From the NCBI GenBank assembly GCA_963693305.1, contig OY855908.1:21687493-21751492 (forward strand): 64,000 nt of DNA. Direction: 5' to 3'. The notes below the pieces were generated by a model, which did no database searches, was not told where the DNA came from, and saw only the letters and a list, made by a program, of their open reading frames with translations. The position numbers and the translations under genes were made by a program. Shown piece by piece: positions 1 to 11,467 of this stretch. How positions within the stretch are numbered: the stretch's first letter is position 1; each line of letters begins with the position of its first letter. Origin of the DNA: Meandrina meandrites (taxonomy: Eukaryota; Cnidaria; Anthozoa; Scleractinia; Meandrinidae).

Positions 1-480
1 AAATGCCCCTGGGTCCCCGGGGATCAACCCCCCGGGATGGCCGCTGATACCCGCATAAGTGTTAATGTTAGGTTTGGGGATCAGGGGTAGGTGGGCAGTT
101 TCCCAGAAACATAAACTGATCCATGATTTTTGCCTATGACTACTGCATGCAATTTTTGTGGTGGGTTTTGCTGCCTCCATGTAGAAATTGAATACAACTA
201 GCACTTGCATGATTTCAAATTCTCTGTGACAACAATGTCATAATGTTGTAACAGAAGTTTCAAGATCCTGAGGCATTTTTAGAGATGTAAATGACACTTG
301 CATGGAGTTGTAGGTAGGCTTGATTTCTAGCTGTGCCAGGGGAAATGAGCATGCACTGAAACCAGACTGGAGCTGAAAACGTGGCAGAATTAGAGTCTAG
401 TTGTAGGTGTTTTGCACAAAAACAATCCATGTCATAGACAAATTGTAAGCATGGTTCATGAGATGATGTTTTACTGTGTA
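1..480. other. Intron upstream of exon 1, nothing recognised
   Basis: AT-rich intronic DNA. Apart from a C/G-rich palindromic patch at about 8-40, no coding, RNA or repeat structure was recognised. Confidence 0.5.
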
Positions 481-491
481 AAGTTAATTAA

Positions 492-790
492 CAATTATTC
501 ACTGAAGTGGAGGTGAATAGTGGTGGATATTAACCAAGCTGCAAAGCGGCGGGGCAAATATCCACCACTTTCACTGGCACTGAGGTGAATAATAATTATT
601 GTTTTAGTATATACCACACAAGCTGAATAACTAGCAGACAAAAAAATTACTTTCGGTACCCAAAGTGAAACATGAAGCCATTTTGTTTCTCATCGGCTGC
701 TTGGAGGTGAATAGTACTTTGCTTATCACCTCCGAATTAACCAATCAGCGCACACAGAAAGCACTATTCACTTGTGTGTTATATACTAAC
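492..790. repeat. Two adjacent imperfect hairpins (MITE-like)
   Basis: 492-601 is an imperfect palindrome: CAATTATTCACT and GGTGGATATT on the left are mirrored by AATATCCACC and GTGAATAATAATTATTG on the right. 601-790 is a second one with ends GTTTTAGTATATACCACACA and TGTGTGTTATATACTAAC. Together they look like a non-autonomous DNA element or two nested ones. Confidence 0.6.
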
Positions 791-1120
791 GATGGTTACA
801 AGCCTACTTTTCTTTACCAAAATTGCCTTTTTAAAATTTGAATTTCATAGATCAATTGCCATTGCAGTTATAGATAGAAAAGAAAAAGGTTCATTCAAAA
901 CCTTGAAAAGCAATTTTGAGCCACTGCTATAAATCATGCATGTATCATTTGATCATGCTTTCAGGACAAATACCGATATGGCAAAGTATAGCACGCAAGT
1001 TTAAAAATGATTTTTATAGCTGAGCTAACAACAAAGCTGCACGAGCTCACTGCGCTTGTCCTCTGCGCCACATCCTGGCGGTAACATGATTGATATAAAT
1101 TTGATGTGTTTTCTTTCTAG

Positions 1121-1168
1121 ATAAGGAATCTAAAAAGAGAGCTGGAACAAGAAAAGCTAAAAACACAG
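1121..1168 (+). CDS. CEP70: CEP70-like exon 1 of window, 16 codons
   Basis: The acceptor is a pyrimidine-rich TTTTCTTTCTAG ending at 1120. The exon reads IRNLKRELEQEKLKTQ, a short heptad-rich coiled coil resembling the early coiled coil of CEP70. The exon is phase 0 at both ends. No GT donor follows; instead CAG is followed by GCAAGT, the strong consensus of the minor GC-AG intron class. The exon is short, so identification depends on frame and context. Confidence 0.65.
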
Positions 1169-1225
1169 GCAAGTCTTTAGCTTATGGTTATTATCTGACT
1201 TAATATAGATTTAGCCAAGCCTAAA

Positions 1226-1729
1226 AGCGAAGCTCCAGGTACATTGAAAATACTGCCATTAAAAGTTTGTTCATCGTCAGAGTTCATCACACGGCTGACA
1301 TTATATGGCAGCCCAAATGGCCACCATCTTGTGCGACATTGTCCTCGTGAATGATGCAGGTTTTGCTCCCAATCAAGTTCACTCCCTACCTTTTTCGATC
1401 CCCCCAATGACTAATGTAGTCACACTTGTCTGAAGCTTAAAGAACAAGAAATATTCTAGATAGTAAGTGCACTGGGGAGTGAACACGGTTTGTGTACTCT
1501 GAAAGGTGGGTGCGAACCTGGACAATGTGAACACCATTGGGAGCGAAACCTCCTGCTACCATCCTCATCATCAGCAATGGGCGCACACACCCGTGAAACA
1601 TGCTGCTGGCCATATTGACCATAAAAACTGGAATGCATGGTTCTCCTATTTCTATACATGCACAATTCTTCTAAATTCTATAGCAATGGGATTCCGAGAT
1701 GCAACCCTTCGGACTGCTGGAGCTCCGCT
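1226..1729. mobile_element. Possible 504-bp MITE with short terminal inverted repeats
   Basis: The left end AGCGAAGCTCCAG is mirrored by CTGGAGCTCCGCT on the right with one mismatch (12 of 13 bases). The right flank is TTAA, the left flank TAAA, so one target copy may have decayed. The small open frames inside are not recognised as genes. Confidence 0.4.
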
Positions 1730-2206
1730 TTAAACTCTTGCTGTTGGCTTAAGTTGACATAATTCACAATACTTAGATACTACAATGGTAAACAAATTTA
1801 ATTGCTGTCAATTAAAAGTGCATCAATTCAGCATGAAACTTACATCAAATATTGTTCCTTGACATTAATCCAATACATTTAATGTCATATTTCACGCTTT
1901 GCTTTCTCCCTTTTTTTTAACTCAGAAAATGGCAAAGCCATTTCTAAGTTTTGGTGGGCAGCAGATCGGAGGCCAGGTTCACTTCTTCCCTCCTCACATG
2001 CCATTAAACATTAATTTTTAATTAATTAATATCGACTGGAATTAATTGATTAATCTTGTGAAGGGTGTGGGAGCACCAGCTGTGTGAGCTGGGTAAAACC
2101 TGAAGTATGTCTTTCTGTATTATTTGCTTCTGAAAACTCTATGCTTTTCTTGTGGTACTCTTCCAAGAACAGGAACTTGACACTAAACACAAACATGTAC
2201 TAAAAC

Positions 2207-2535
2207 TCGAAACAACCAAAATGGAAGAAACGAAACAAAATCACCAAAACAAGCAAAACCCATCACCATTATTGAAAGCTAACCATAAACCGGCTAACTT
2301 GAGTCAATACTGATATTCAGGGTAACTGGAGTGCCATTCAGGCTATTTAGCTAGAGTGTACCTTGCACTCACATAGCCTAAATAGTACCCCAGTTAGCCT
2401 GAATGTCGCTCAGGTTCTAGTTAGCTTGAATAACACCCAGGTTAGCCTGTTTAGGGTTAGCTCTCAATATTAGTGAAGGTTTTCCTTGTTTTGGTGATTT
2501 TGTTTTGTTTCAGCCGTTTTGGTTGCTTCGGCGGT
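2207..2535. repeat. Inverted repeat with A/C-rich and T/G-rich arms
   Basis: Left arm 2207-2260 (AAACGAAACAAAATCACC, AAAACAAGCAAAACC) pairs with right arm from 2474 (GGTTTTCCTTGTTTTGGTGA onward). The loop carries degenerate repeats of a CAGGTTAGCCTGAATAG-like unit. Open frames of 78 and 143 codons here are low-complexity and not genes. Confidence 0.5.
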
Positions 2536-2539
2536 TTCG

Positions 2540-3994
2540 TTTCTTGGTTGGTACGTTTCGCTTGTTTTGTTTTGGTGGTTTCGTTTCGTTGTTTCAGCTT
2601 TTAATACATGCCCTAAACATATGCGTAGAAAACTGACAGAGGCAAAACATGAAATAGTTAACTGTTCGAATGGCTTGAGTTGTCCAGTAAGGAAATTGGC
2701 TAGCAAGGTTTTCTTTCTTATCATTGTTGAGGAATCTTCAAAGACGCTCTTGTGAAAATAGGTGTCACAGAACAATGTAGTCCAGGAAAAATGTGACCAA
2801 TGTCCCAGTCCTAGACATTCTGGAACATGTTGTTCGCAAGAACTTGAGCAGTGAACTAGTTTTGTTTTCAGCTTTTTATATTGCACTGATTTAAGTGGCA
2901 CAAAGCTGAGCTGTGTTTTATTTTAAAGCTTTCACAAGTATTCATGATTAGCAGTGAGCAAATAGTGTGCACAGCAAATTAAAGTGGCTGAACTTCTCAA
3001 ATTTCTCAAACCTCCAAAGTTTTTTTCCCCAGAATTTTTTGAATATTTCACAACTGTTTTGTGTGAAACTCCTTCTGATGAGTGAATTATTTTTTGTGCC
3101 ATGTTGTAAATTGGAGAATAGTCATTGGGTTTATTAGCTACTCTGCGACTGATCTCTGGCGAAGCAGACAAGCAGTCTTGTTTATACAATTACAAATACA
3201 TTGTATGAAATGAGCATGTGTTACTTAATCTAAGAATTCACACCTTTATAAGGGAGTGCGTCAGTGATTTTCACGCAGACCACTACACATGTACATGTAA
3301 ATGTACCTTTTTAAAAAATGACACTTATTGCTGCTGATGGCGGTTCGAGTTTTGCTTATCTTGCTGGAAACATTTAACTTCTGTGCAATCTCACACTTAA
3401 TAACTGTGCATCCCACATTTACTCTGTGGAGCGGGACACAAGTTTCACAGCCATCGCATCAATAGCCTAAAAAGTTATAATGCAAAGTCTGTCATGGACA
3501 AGTGTGCCAGAATAACCACAGAGCCACCTTGTGTGTGCATGCATATGACCAAAACATCAAGGAGTGATCTGCAAAGAAAGCTTCAAATTAATGTGTTCTA
3601 TTGTCGATTCTAGCTAGGTCATTTTAATGTACATTGATTATTTTAGCTTAACCTAGTACCTTGTAGCTGCAGAGTCTAAGACTTTGAAACAATCTGCTGA
3701 GCAGGAGGCACAATAAGCTCTGAACTTTGCAAATGCTTGAATACATGTGAAGATCTGCCTGATGATAAGTGCTCATGTACACTCATAGAAAAATGTCAGC
3801 TTGTTTCTGCAATGTAATAAGCATTACAACTTTCACAGAAACATTTATAAACAATGCACGTACAGAGCCTATCAGGGAGTGAATAGGTCATATTAAACAA
3901 GTTCTTAATTTTAAAGTTGGAAAAAACAAGCTTTTAATTCTGATGTCAATAGGATTACAAAATCGAATGACAAGTTTGCACACCCTATGCTGTT
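2540..3994. other. Intron 1 stretch, nothing recognised
   Basis: AT-rich sequence with no domain, clear terminal repeat or tandem array recognised. The missing 3' LTR of the neighbouring Ty3 element is not here. Confidence 0.5.
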
Positions 3995-6900
3995 TTATAC
4001 CCGAGAACCGCGCAATGTAATTATAAGGTATCTTGCTTTCAGCCACTTTCCAGCTCGTGGATTTGGTAGCATTCTAACCGCTTCTCCCTTGTGTAGTGGA
4101 GGAAGTTCACAGGTGCCCCTGTTGTAGTACTGGGTTTGAATCTCCTTCTTCTTAAGAAGTTTGTCTCTTACGCCAGTCGGAACTGCTGGTTCAAGGAGGC
4201 TTGGTGTGGTTGGCAGTAGTCTTCTGGTTCTTCGGCCACACAATCTCTGCACAGGGGATGATCCAACACCTTCTGAGGGCGTATTTCTCCAATCCAATAG
4301 AGCTAGATAGAAGTCAGTACCAGCTTCTTTGGACTTCTTCATGAGCTGCTTGGCTGTTTTCACTGCGTTTTCCACACGGCCATTGCTCTGTGGGTAATTT
4401 GGTGAGCTGGTTACAAGCTCAAACTCGTAGGTCATGGCAAACTCTCTAAACTCTGCGGAGTTAAATGGGGGGCCATTGTCGGTCTGAAGAAGGTTGGGTA
4501 TTCCATGGTTCGAGAAGTGACGTTTCAACCTTTTAATGACTGCACTTGCCGTCTTCTTCTCCAGCCGATCAACTTCAAAATATCCTGAGTAGTAGTCAAC
4601 AGTACACATGTAGTCCTTCTGCTCGATTGTGAACAGGTCACAACCAACCTTCTGCCAGGGTCGCTGAGGAACGTCATGAACTATGAGGGGTTCGCGCAAC
4701 TGTTGGTTTGCAAAGGTGTTGCAGATGTCACACTGTTTAACATAGTCAGTTATTTCCTGGTTCATGGAAGGCCAGAAGACTACCTCTCGGGCTCTTCTTA
4801 AGCAACTTTGAACTCCAGTATGGGCTCTGTGAATCTTTTGTTTCACTTTCTTCCTTAAGCTCTGGGGTATGATGCATCTAGGTCCCTTGAAGATGACGCC
4901 GTCTTGGACTGCCAATTCCTCTCTAATGTTGAAGTATGGGATTATTTCAACTGGGACTGAAGCTTTACTATCAGGCCAACCTTTAAGGATCATGTGCTTC
5001 AGGGTCTGCAGGGTGGAGTCTCTTGCAGTCTCCTGTTTGATCTCGTTCAATTGAACTTCTGAGATAGCTAAGTACTCCACTGCATGGATGCTTTCAATTT
5101 CTTTCTCTGTTTCAGATCTTTCTGACTCTTCTTCATTGGGACTTTGATACGCTCGTGATAGGGTATCTGCAAGGTACATCTCTCGGCCTGGGCGATATCT
5201 AATCTCTACGTCATACTGATGAAGGCGCAGAAGTAACCTTTGTAGACGCTTTGGTGCTGATGCCAGTGGTTTACGCGAAATGGAAACCAGGGGCTTGTGG
5301 TCAGTGTAAAGCACAACCTTTCTGCCATATACGTACTGGTGATTATGTTCCAGGCCAAACACTTGAGCAAGAAGCTCTTTCTCTATTTGCGAGTATCGCT
5401 GCTCTGCTTGTGTTAAAGCACGGCTAGCATAGGTGACTGGATGATCTTCTTGGGTAAGCACAAATCCAATTCCTTTCGATGAGGCATCTCCACTTCCTTC
5501 TGTGGGCTTTGATGTGTCAAAATACTTGAGGACTGGTGCAGAGGTGACAGCCATTTTGATCTTCTCGAAAGCGTCATTCTGTTCGTTGCCCCAGGACCAT
5601 GGAACATTCTTGTGGGTCAGACGCCTGATTGGTTCACATATCTGGGAGAGGTCAACCAAGAATTTGGATAAGTACTTGACCATGCCAATCAGTCTTTGAA
5701 CAGAAGCTAAATCATCGGGCTTCTTCATCTTTAGGATTGCTTGAACTTTAGCTGGGTCCGGCTTCAGACCATCTTTGGTTAGGCAGTGACCAATGAACTG
5801 TACATCAGTGCATTTGAATGCGAACTTACTCATGTTAAGCTTTATGTTTCGTTCACGACATCGATCCAGCAAGGCTTTGAGGTTTCGATCATGATCCTGG
5901 TCTGCTTCCACTGGAGTGTCTCCTTGGCCTGTGATCAAAATGTCATCAGCAATTTTGAAGACACCTCTGAGACCCTCAAGGTTCTGATCAAGTTTCATCT
6001 GGAACAGTTCTGGGGCTGGTGTGATTCCAAACGGCATCCTATGCCATCGGTAGCGACCCCATGGTGTCTGGAAGGTAGTGAGCCTGCTAGATTCTTCATC
6101 TAATTCCACCTGAAGGAATCCTTCTTTTAAATCAACCTTGCTAAAGACTTGTGCCTTTGAAAGCTCTGGCAGGATTTCTTCAATAACTGGGAGAGGATAA
6201 TGAGATCTTTTTAGAGCTTGGTTCAAGTAGTGAGGATCGATACAGAGACGAATGCTGCCATTTGGTTTCAGCGTTGCAATCATGCTGGAGACCCAGTCTG
6301 TGGGATCTTCGACTCTGCTTATGGCTTGCCTCTGTGTTAGGCGGTCTAACTCTGCTTTTAGTTTCTCTTTCAACGCGACTGGAACTCGTCTCGGTGGCAT
6401 AACTGTCGGTGCTACATTCCGGTCAGTCTCAAGATGGACTTTGCCTTTCATACGCCCGAGTTCCTCTCCAAACACATCTGAATAATCTCTCATTACTCTC
6501 TCTTTAGTGAGGTTTGATGAATCTGCTTCCTGCTTGGGGGTGTCATCCTCGATGCTTAGAATGTTCTCACTCTGGACGGTCAAGAGCTTCATTTCTTGGG
6601 CTGTTTTCAATCCAAGCAAAGGGGTGAAGTCACCATTGACGATTGTAAAATCAACCATGTACATCTCCGAGTTCTTCGGGTTTGTAATCTTAATCTTCGA
6701 TGTTCCAAGGGCTTTCATAGTTGTTTTGGAATACATCTTCAGTGTGTGTTCGGTCTTTCTGAGGTTTGATCCTACTGGGAGAAATTTAATGGGCAGAACG
6801 TTGCAAGACGCACCAGAGTCAATGAGCATTTTGATGGGCTTGTCTGCAATATTCATAGTAGCCAAGACTTTGGTTTGATGATCTGGTGTTACGACATTGA

Positions 6901-7822
6901 CTTCTTCTTGGGCGTGTGAAACTACTAGAATCTCATCTTCGCTATCTTCCAACTCACACTGATTGACAGATGACTTCTTTCCTGACCTTCGGCCACGTTT
7001 TGCTTTTCTCTGGTGAGGATTCTTTCCAGCAGCACATTTCGAGGCAAAATGGTTTTCTTTCTTGCAGTTATTACAAACTTTGCCAAACGCAGGACACTTT
7101 GCTCTTGCTTTCTCATGACTTTGACCACAATACCGGCACTCACGTAACACGGGAGGCTTGTCAGGTTGTTTTGGCGTTTTAGTCACTTTATTCACCTCAG
7201 GGGAAGGGGGTGCGTGTGAACTTTGCCCTGTCATGGCTTCCAATTGAGTCGAGGTGGCTTCCGCACTTCTGCAAATATCTAGACATTTATCAAGGGTTAG
7301 CTCCGGTACTTGAAGTAATTTCTTTCTCATGCCGTTGTCTCGGACTCCACAGACGATTCTATCCCGAATTAATTCATCCTTTAACGCTCCGAAATTACAC
7401 GTGTCGGCCAACGATCGCAAAGTGGATGCGTAGGTTTCCACGGTTTCGCCTTCTTGTTGATTCCTGTTGTTGAATACGTAACGTTCGTAGATTATGTTCG
7501 TTTTCCCAAGGCAGTACGACTCCCATAACTCGATGATTTTCGCCATATTCTTCTTTTCTTCGGGGTTTTGGAAAGGAAGGCCATTGTGGATCGACAGCGC
7601 TTTCGGCCCGATGCAAGTAATGAACGCGGCCACGCGGTATTCGTCGTTTTGCTGGTTGAGTCGAGTAACAAGCTCGTAGGCACTCCAAACCTGTTTCCAC
7701 TGCTTCCAATTGAGCTGAAGATAACCCGATAGTTCAATAGGTGGCAGCGGCGAAACGTTGCTTGTAAAAATTGGAGCTGGTTGAGGTTCTTGCGGAGCTT
7801 GCGAAGGTTCTGGCGGCGGCAT
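3995..7822 (-). CDS. Ty3/Gypsy retrotransposon Gag-Pol polyprotein, 1275 aa
   Basis: One open frame carries Gag and Pol. Seen in order: an N-terminal Gag region; a cysteine/histidine cluster near residues 225-265 (C-x-x-C type knuckles); an aspartic protease with L-I-D-S-G-A-S near 331; a reverse transcriptase with F-S-K-V-D-L-K near 557 and I-A-D-D near 622; an RNase H region with G-D-A-S near 775 and L-A-D-T-L-S-R near 860; an integrase H2C2 zinc region near 1000-1040; and the DDE core with T-V-D-Y near 1070, Q-T-D-N-G near 1110 and N-G-R-V-E near 1145. The order RNase H before integrase marks Ty3 type. The last residues (L-R-G-S-R-V) do not fit the usual integrase tail, so the frame is probably cut at the 3' end. 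It lies antisense in intron 1 of the CEP70-like gene. Confidence 0.93.
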   Translation of the reverse strand: MPPPEPSQAPQEPQPAPIFTSNVSPLPPIELSGYLQLNWKQWKQVWSAYELVTRLNQQNDEYRVAAFITCIGPKALSIHNGLPFQNPEEKKNMAKIIELWESYCLGKTNIIYERYVFNNRNQQEGETVETYASTLRSLADTCNFGALKDELIRDRIVCGVRDNGMRKKLLQVPELTLDKCLDICRSAEATSTQLEAMTGQSSHAPPSPEVNKVTKTPKQPDKPPVLRECRYCGQSHEKARAKCPAFGKVCNNCKKENHFASKCAAGKNPHQRKAKRGRRSGKKSSVNQCELEDSEDEILVVSHAQEEVNVVTPDHQTKVLATMNIADKPIKMLIDSGASCNVLPIKFLPVGSNLRKTEHTLKMYSKTTMKALGTSKIKITNPKNSEMYMVDFTIVNGDFTPLLGLKTAQEMKLLTVQSENILSIEDDTPKQEADSSNLTKERVMRDYSDVFGEELGRMKGKVHLETDRNVAPTVMPPRRVPVALKEKLKAELDRLTQRQAISRVEDPTDWVSSMIATLKPNGSIRLCIDPHYLNQALKRSHYPLPVIEEILPELSKAQVFSKVDLKEGFLQVELDEESSRLTTFQTPWGRYRWHRMPFGITPAPELFQMKLDQNLEGLRGVFKIADDILITGQGDTPVEADQDHDRNLKALLDRCRERNIKLNMSKFAFKCTDVQFIGHCLTKDGLKPDPAKVQAILKMKKPDDLASVQRLIGMVKYLSKFLVDLSQICEPIRRLTHKNVPWSWGNEQNDAFEKIKMAVTSAPVLKYFDTSKPTEGSGDASSKGIGFVLTQEDHPVTYASRALTQAEQRYSQIEKELLAQVFGLEHNHQYVYGRKVVLYTDHKPLVSISRKPLASAPKRLQRLLLRLHQYDVEIRYRPGREMYLADTLSRAYQSPNEEESERSETEKEIESIHAVEYLAISEVQLNEIKQETARDSTLQTLKHMILKGWPDSKASVPVEIIPYFNIREELAVQDGVIFKGPRCIIPQSLRKKVKQKIHRAHTGVQSCLRRAREVVFWPSMNQEITDYVKQCDICNTFANQQLREPLIVHDVPQRPWQKVGCDLFTIEQKDYMCTVDYYSGYFEVDRLEKKTASAVIKRLKRHFSNHGIPNLLQTDNGPPFNSAEFREFAMTYEFELVTSSPNYPQSNGRVENAVKTAKQLMKKSKEAGTDFYLALLDWRNTPSEGVGSSPVQRLCGRRTRRLLPTTPSLLEPAVPTGVRDKLLKKKEIQTQYYNRGTCELPPLHKGEAVRMLPNPRAGKWLKARYLIITLRGSRV

Positions 7823-7910
7823 TTCAAAATTATATCAAGATCAACGCTTGTGTTTGCCTTTAAAATCGCTCCAGAGACGTTTAATCGCTCAAATGACGAC
7901 AGCTCCTGAT

Positions 7911-7923
7911 ACTTCTGACACCA
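7911..7923 (-). other. Ty3 primer binding site
   Basis: On the minus strand TGGTGTCAGAAGT starts directly at the end of the LTR. TGG is the complement of the tRNA CCA tail, as expected of a primer binding site. The cognate tRNA was not identified. Confidence 0.7.
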
Positions 7924-8305
7924 TGTTAAGTTTGGGGTTGTTTGTGAGACGTAGTTCAGACGACACAAAACATTTTGATTGAAACCCAAGGTGTATTGAA
8001 GACAACACTTTACAAGAACAACTGCAACGAACAACTAACGGCTGTGTAACCTAGCCTTCTAAGCACATGGGCTAAAATGAATAACTTATGACAAGTCACA
8101 TGACCTATCGTTACAGACGTGTGGTGATTCCTGCTGCTCGACACTGTTTGAGGGTTGTGCGCCTCCCCTTTCTACCACCTTAGAGATATAGCAGTAGATC
8201 AACCTGTTTAAGATATGCTTGGGATGAGTGTCCATTCAATGTAATGAGCTGTCAAAGTAAACAACATTATACAAATTTCTGATCAACTCCGCTTAAACCC
8301 CAACA
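7924..8305 (-). repeat. 5' LTR of the Ty3 element
   Basis: On the minus strand this 382-bp block begins TGTTGGGGTTTAAGC and ends CCCCAAACTTAACA, so it has TG...CA ends with imperfect inverted termini, and it abuts the primer binding site. The left limit is firm because of that; the right limit rests on the terminal symmetry. No second copy is present on the other side of the coding region. Confidence 0.65.
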
Positions 8306-8561
8306 GAATTGAATGAAGGTGGCGAAATATTTTGCCCAAGAAGACTATTTTTACTTAGTGTTACCTGTCACAATGTTTTGCATCTGGTGTGTGTAAAGGA
8401 AGACATGCTTTAATGAGGCACAAATTGACAGTTGCTTTGACTGATATTTTTTATGCAAGTGAAATGAATGTAGGAAAGGAGTGTAGTAGAAACAGTCTAC
8501 ATCAACTAAGGTGAACTGAAATAAATACTTTTTTATTCACACTTCCATGAAAGAAGATTAT
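8306..8561. other. Intron 1 stretch, nothing recognised
   Basis: Unique-looking AT-rich DNA between the Ty3 LTR and the SINE. Confidence 0.4.
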
Positions 8562-8850
8562 GCAAATAGGTGAAGTCTGCATACGAGCCTAGTGGCCCAT
8601 CAGGCCGGAGCTTATCCTGGTTTCCATAGCATGAAGCGACTAGGAGTATTTCTACTCCCCCTGGATTGGATGCTAGTCCATGGCAGGGTTACTCCCAAGA
8701 GTAAATTCGCCAGTCCCCATTTGTACACCTGGGTGGAGAGAGGCACTATGAGAGTAAAGTGTCTTGACCAAGGGCACAGCGCAGTGCCCCGGCCAGGGCT
8801 CAAACTGGGACCATTCAATCCAATGTCCAGCACACTAACCATTAGGCAAA
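8562..8850 (-). mobile_element. tRNA-derived SINE, diverged copy
   Basis: This matches, in reverse orientation and with many substitutions, the SINE at 19607-19913: the CTAACCATTAGGC end is the A-box head, ACTTTACTCTCATAGTGCCT and the G/C-rich hairpin TACTCCCCCTGGATTGGATG belong to the body, and GTCTGC to the tail. The tRNA-like head is truncated at about 8848, where it meets the L1-like fragment. Confidence 0.8.
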
Positions 8851-8869
8851 GGGAAAGGGAAATTTGTTG

Positions 8870-10389
8870 ATTCGATAAAAACCACCAATACAAATCAATC
8901 CAAAACTTCTTGGAGTGAGAGTAATCGTAGAAAAGATGGGATAAAGTTTCAGGTTCAGCGTTGCAAAAAGTACCGGTACACAGAATATTGTAGCCAATTT
9001 TAAATAATTTGATGTTCGTGTTAAGAATAGAGTTTATAACTTTGTATTAGAAGGCTTTCACATATGATTCAAGTGCAACTAAATGCGGCAATGTAAAGAT
9101 TAATTCGATTTGGTCAGTTGTAAAGTTGAAGTCATTCTGCAGTTTAGATATTATATCTGGTGGTTTTGCTTTTTTCTCAATTAAAAAGAAGGGGATTCAG
9201 TTGATACAGTTACATTATTAGTTTTTAAATGTGAGGGTATAGAATATTGAGGCCAGCCCATTGAAGAAAGTTGGTTTTATATATCTTGTTTGAGAAGTAA
9301 ATAAAGGAGTCCGTTATGTTTAGATCGAATCGAAGATCATGTATATCAATAATTCCTGATGAAAGGTAGTTTTTGAAATTAACTGGCCTATTATCTATTC
9401 GTATTTCTTTATTTTGCCAAATAATGTTTCGGTAATCACTTTCTGAAGAGAAAGTTTCTCGGAATTCAGACCACCATAGTAAAAGTTCATTGTAAAACTG
9501 TGAAGAAAAATTATAGTCCTTGATATCATAATTGCAGTTTAGAAAGAACAGACCTCCGAAGGGTTCTAGAAGATGCAGAAAATATCTCTTCCATGTTACA
9601 GTTGAATCATTAAATAGCCGTTGTAACCTTAAAGATTTAATCATACAGTCAACATCTATCATTTTTAAGCCGCCACTCTCGTATTCGTTGATTACTGATA
9701 CGCGAGTTACTTTGTCTACCCCTTTCCATAGAAACTTAAATAGCAATTGATTTAGTTTGTTCACAACTTCTTTTGGTGTAGGTAGTATCGAGAAAGCGTA
9801 TACGAACTTTGGAATAAGGAAAGATTTGATTATTGTCACCTTGCCGTAAACAGATAGGCCCCTTTAGGACCAAATATTGATAAAATTTTTAATACTATCC
9901 AGCCTTTCAATAAAATTCTTTTCTTTCAGCAATTTCCGATCATATGTGAAATACATTCCTAAAGCTTTAATTGGGATTTTGGCCCATTCAGTACCAAAGG
10001 GTTCTCCTTTGCTTCCTTTTAATGATCCTATCCACATACCCTCGGTTTTTGAGGAATTGATCTTAAGACCTGAAATGTTGTGGAAGAGGTCCAAGAGTTT
10101 AAATAGTGTTTTTGCTGAGTAAGTGTCGCCTAATATTGCAGTCATGTCATCAGCATACTGTAGGAGTTTTGTTTCTTCTTTTCCAATAGCAATTCCTTTT
10201 ATGTCTGGATTTTGTCGAATGGCAATGGCCAAAGTTTCCACAGCAACTACAAAAAGATATGGAGGTAGTGGATCTCCCTGTCGAACGCCTCGTTCAAGTG
10301 CGAAGAAATTGGAAGTTGGAAGAAAAAAAATCTTGTTGAAAGCACACCAACCAGCGCAATTCCTACTCAAAATAAAAGTAGACGTTTAA
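8870..10389 (-). pseudogene. L1/Tx1-like LINE, 5'-truncated ORF2 remnant
   Basis: Reading leftward from 10389, the frame holds reverse transcriptase motif B (R-Q-G-D-P-L-P-P-Y-L-F), the catalytic Y-A-D-D-M-T (near 10150) and the L1-type G-L-K-I-N-x-x-K-T-E block, then the C-terminal L-x-K-F-L-W-K-G and E-S-G-G-L-K-M-I-D segments. A stop (TAA at 9864-9866) interrupts the same frame between the two halves. Beyond 9225 a decayed zinc-knuckle region (L-S-H-L-F-Y-D-Y) can be followed to about 8870. The endonuclease and first half of the reverse transcriptase are missing, as is usual for incomplete target-primed insertions. Confidence 0.85.
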
Positions 10390-11335
10390 GCACTCCTTTG
10401 CAGTAAGATTCCAACTCAAATCCATCCCCATAGCATATGCTATAAAGCTTGGAATCCCAGTCGGCTAGCCTTCAGGACTTTCAAAACATGCTGCCTTGAG
10501 CTGCCCAGATACATTTGAAGCCCAATTAGAATGCACAGTGCAGTCTACTCTGCTTCACCGTCCTGCTGTGTGCTCCTGCAGTTGACTGGTGCATAATTTG
10601 TGTAACAAAATAATGTTTTTTAGCCTTCATGCATTTTTTTAATGAATTGTCCTTGCAGTGTTTGAGCAGATCAGTTTGAATAGTAGCCTGCTCTAACCCC
10701 GGCCAGGTCACATTGTGGTCTAGATTCTTGTTTCATAATTCATTTTCCAAGTTCAGTGGCTCATAACCACTTTGATTTCTTTCACAAAGCATAAAGTAAA
10801 TGGTTTAAATGAAAACATTCCTGGAAGCTGATGAACGTAAACAAAGTCTTTCTGCTTGAAAATGAATACAGTATCCCCTCTTTTTTATTTCAAAGTTTAA
10901 GGTAATCAACCATTAGGCCAAGTTTGATTGGAAATCTATGTTTAGTTCTATGCCAGAGGAATTACCTATATTACAATAACGGTGCAATTTTTCATGTAAC
11001 TATTTTAATCAATTATTTTTAGAGATATCCCCTTTTTCTGATTTACATGTATCTCCATGTTGCATGTGAACCGATTTGATCCCATAAGTCTTATAATTTG
11101 CATAATACCAAAGGTTAAATATCGCTGGAATATTGAGACAAGATAATTATAAACCATTAGTCCTCTTTTTGAAAGGACCTTAAAACAACTTCCCCCAATT
11201 AGTTTTTACCTCATCGATGGTGTAGTCAATCCATGAGGTTTAGGAGGGACTTCAAAGGACACTCCTTTGATTCCTGTCTGACATCATATGCACTTCAACA
11301 ATGTTTGTATTTAGAATGCTATTTAATCAACAAAA
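10390..11335. other. Intron 1 stretch, nothing recognised
   Basis: AT-rich sequence without recognisable coding or repeat structure. Confidence 0.5.
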
Positions 11336-11339
11336 ATGC

Positions 11340-11467
11340 TCGATTCCCTCTATGGCACATGCCTGCAGGGATTCACGGTAGTTGTATTCATCGTTGCTAA
11401 GTCTCGTGCATGGTTTGATGAATACAACTACCATGATTCCCTGCAGGTGCACACCATAGAGGGAATC
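11340..11467. repeat. Hairpin, about 51-bp arms, just upstream of exon 2
   Basis: Left arm 11341-11392 (CGATTCCCTCTATGG... GTAGTTGTATTCATC) pairs with right arm 11417-11467 (GATGAATACAACTAC ... CCATAGAGGGAATC) with few mismatches and a 24-nt loop. It ends 94 nt before the exon 2 start and is probably a small foldback MITE. Confidence 0.85.

Noticed and set aside
8612..8893. 93-codon minus-strand frame as a gene
   Set aside because: It runs through the SINE body and the decayed LINE end.
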